Source: Bacillus sp. (in: firmicutes) (GTDB taxonomy: Bacteria; Bacillota; Bacilli; Bacillales; Cytobacillaceae). Taken from it: a DNA stretch of 5,073 bases. The DNA is taken from NCBI GenBank assembly GCA_003457145.1, contig DMSR01000452.1, positions 1 through 5,073 of the forward strand, in the 5' to 3' direction. Below, piece by piece: positions 3,876 to 5,073 of this stretch. The position numbers were made by a program, and so were the translations under genes. Each line of letters begins with the position of its first letter. Position 1 is the first letter of the stretch. Below the pieces are notes generated by a model, which did not search any database, had not been told where the DNA came from, and saw nothing but the letters and a program-made list of their open reading frames with translations.

Positions 3876-5073
3876 TCAAATTTTCTTCAACTCCTCAACT
3901 GTTTCCATTGCCTGTTCCCGAAGCTTGAACTTTTGGATTTTTCCTGAAGCAGTCATTGGATAGTTTTCAGTAAACTCAATATACCTTGGTATTTTATGGT
4001 TTGATATTTCACCCTTGCAATATTCCTTAAATTCAGATTCGCTTGCACCTTCACCTTCTTTTAAGATAATCCATGCCATGACTTCTTCTCCGTAGACACT
4101 GTCCGGAATGCCAACAACTTGCACATCAAGGACCTTCGGATTGGTAAAAAGAAATTCCTCTATTTCACGAGGGTAGATATTTTCCCCGCCTCTGATAATC
4201 ATATCCTTCAATCTTCCAGTGATCCTGCAATAGCCATTCTCATCCATCACCGCTAAATCACCAGTATGAAGCCACCCATTCTCATCGATTGCCTCTTTGG
4301 TTGCACCCGGGTTTTTATAATAACCTTCCATGACATGGTAACCTCGAGTGCATAACTCTCCCTGGACTCCATGAGGCACTTCCTCCATTGTCCCCGGCTT
4401 GATAATCTTAACTTCTACATGGGGCAAAGCTTTACCTACGGTTTCTACTCTTAGTTCAATTGGGTCATCTGTCCTGGTCTGGGTTATTACTGGCGAAGAT
4501 TCTGTTTGGCCATAAGCAATTGTTATTTCTGTTGCCCCCATTTTCTCATTAACTGCCTTCATTACTTCAATTGGACAATTGGAGCCCGCCATGATTCCTG
4601 TTCTTAACGATGACAGATCATACCTTTGAAAATCATGGTCATTCAGCTCTGCTATGAACATAGTAGGCACTCCATGCAACGCAGTACACTTTTCTTTTTC
4701 GACCGTTTCCAAAACGGATTTCGGATTGAATTCCTGTACGGGAACCATTGTTGCCCCAACTGTTGCACATGCAAGTGTTCCCATGACACATCCAAAGCAA
4801 TGGAAAAATGGCACAGGAATACAAAGGCGGTCTTTGCTTGTAAGCTTCATCGCTAACGCAACATTGTAGGCGTTATTGACAATATTGCTGTGTGTCAGCA
4901 TGACGCCTTTTGGAAATCCTGTCGTTCCGGATGTGTATTGCATATTTATTACATCGCTTGCTCTAAGTGTAGTCATTCTCCTGTCTAGTTCATCTTCAGA
5001 TACACCTTCAGACAAGTCCAGAATGTCCTGCCAGCTGAAGGTGCCAGGAAAGCGTTTTTTCCCCATTACGATG
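3876..5073 (-). CDS. Fatty-acyl-CoA synthetase (AMP-binding superfamily), 5' end outside the window
   Basis: The enzyme activates a fatty acid with ATP to an acyl-adenylate and transfers it to coenzyme A, feeding beta-oxidation or lipid synthesis in the cytosol or at the membrane. About 398 codons are present. The frame stays open to the window edge (Ile-Val precede the first internal ATG at 5066), and full-length relatives have about 540 residues, so roughly 145 N-terminal residues are missing. Counting from Met 5066, the signatures are YTSGTTGFPKGV (44-55, ATP phosphate loop), YGQTES (185-190), GWLHTGD (264-270), RLKDMIIRGGENIYPREIEE (285-304, hinge and adenylate site) and TASGKIQK (372-379) with catalytic lysine K376. 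It resembles YngI/LcfB-type ligases of Bacillus; chain length cannot be fixed by eye. A strong terminator follows, making it the last gene of its unit. No defect is seen in the visible part. Confidence 0.95.
   Translation of the reverse strand, partial: IVMGKKRFPGTFSWQDILDLSEGVSEDELDRRMTTLRASDVINMQYTSGTTGFPKGVMLTHSNIVNNAYNVALAMKLTSKDRLCIPVPFFHCFGCVMGTLACATVGATMVPVQEFNPKSVLETVEKEKCTALHGVPTMFIAELNDHDFQRYDLSSLRTGIMAGSNCPIEVMKAVNEKMGATEITIAYGQTESSPVITQTRTDDPIELRVETVGKALPHVEVKIIKPGTMEEVPHGVQGELCTRGYHVMEGYYKNPGATKEAIDENGWLHTGDLAVMDENGYCRITGRLKDMIIRGGENIYPREIEEFLFTNPKVLDVQVVGIPDSVYGEEVMAWIILKEGEGASESEFKEYCKGEISNHKIPRYIEFTENYPMTASGKIQKFKLREQAMETVEELKKI

Noticed and set aside
4626..4869. Several open frames on both strands within the acyl-CoA synthetase
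   Set aside because: All lie inside a strongly conserved enzyme gene in other frames, with cysteine/histidine-rich, random-looking products.

Overview
The window looks like a chromosomal segment from a low-GC Gram-positive rod of the Bacillaceae. The evidence is the AT-rich DNA, purine-rich Shine-Dalgarno (SD) sequences, TTG/ATG starts, strong hairpin-plus-T terminators, and a gene set typical of Bacillus relatives: a YidC-type insertase, a tandem CrcB pair and a YngI-like acyl-CoA synthetase. No rRNA, tRNA, CRISPR array, insertion sequence, phage module or attachment site was seen.

Left edge, plus strand: the last 42 residues of a YidC/Oxa1-family membrane insertase, its terminator, and an unrecognised 61-residue coiled-coil-like protein. 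The stop codon of the latter lies inside the next hairpin. This meets a convergent minus-strand block at about 375-420.

Minus strand, 1787 to 420: a compact three-gene unit made of a GNAT acetyltransferase of the RimL-like group and two consecutive CrcB/Fluc fluoride channels. The two crcB genes share an ATGA stop/start overlap. Their loop charges point to opposite membrane orientations, so they probably form a heterodimeric fluoride exporter. No fluoride riboswitch was found upstream.

Minus strand, 3145 to 1877: an SRAP-domain protein (YedK/HMCES type, abasic-site crosslinking) with all key residues intact; a 67-residue unknown protein; and a 68-residue small protein of probable SH3-like fold (DUF6501-like, from memory) with its own promoter and terminator. 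A 14-bp perfect palindrome covers the -10 of that promoter.

Minus strand, 5073 to 3362: a 5'-truncated fatty-acyl-CoA synthetase (AMP-binding superfamily) with a strong terminator, then a self-contained small two-helix membrane protein with its own promoter and terminator.

Overall this is mostly ordinary housekeeping and accessory sequence in several short transcription units. I found no clear new system. The most interesting points are the asymmetric fluoride-channel pair with its attached acetyltransferase, and three or four small genes of unknown function.
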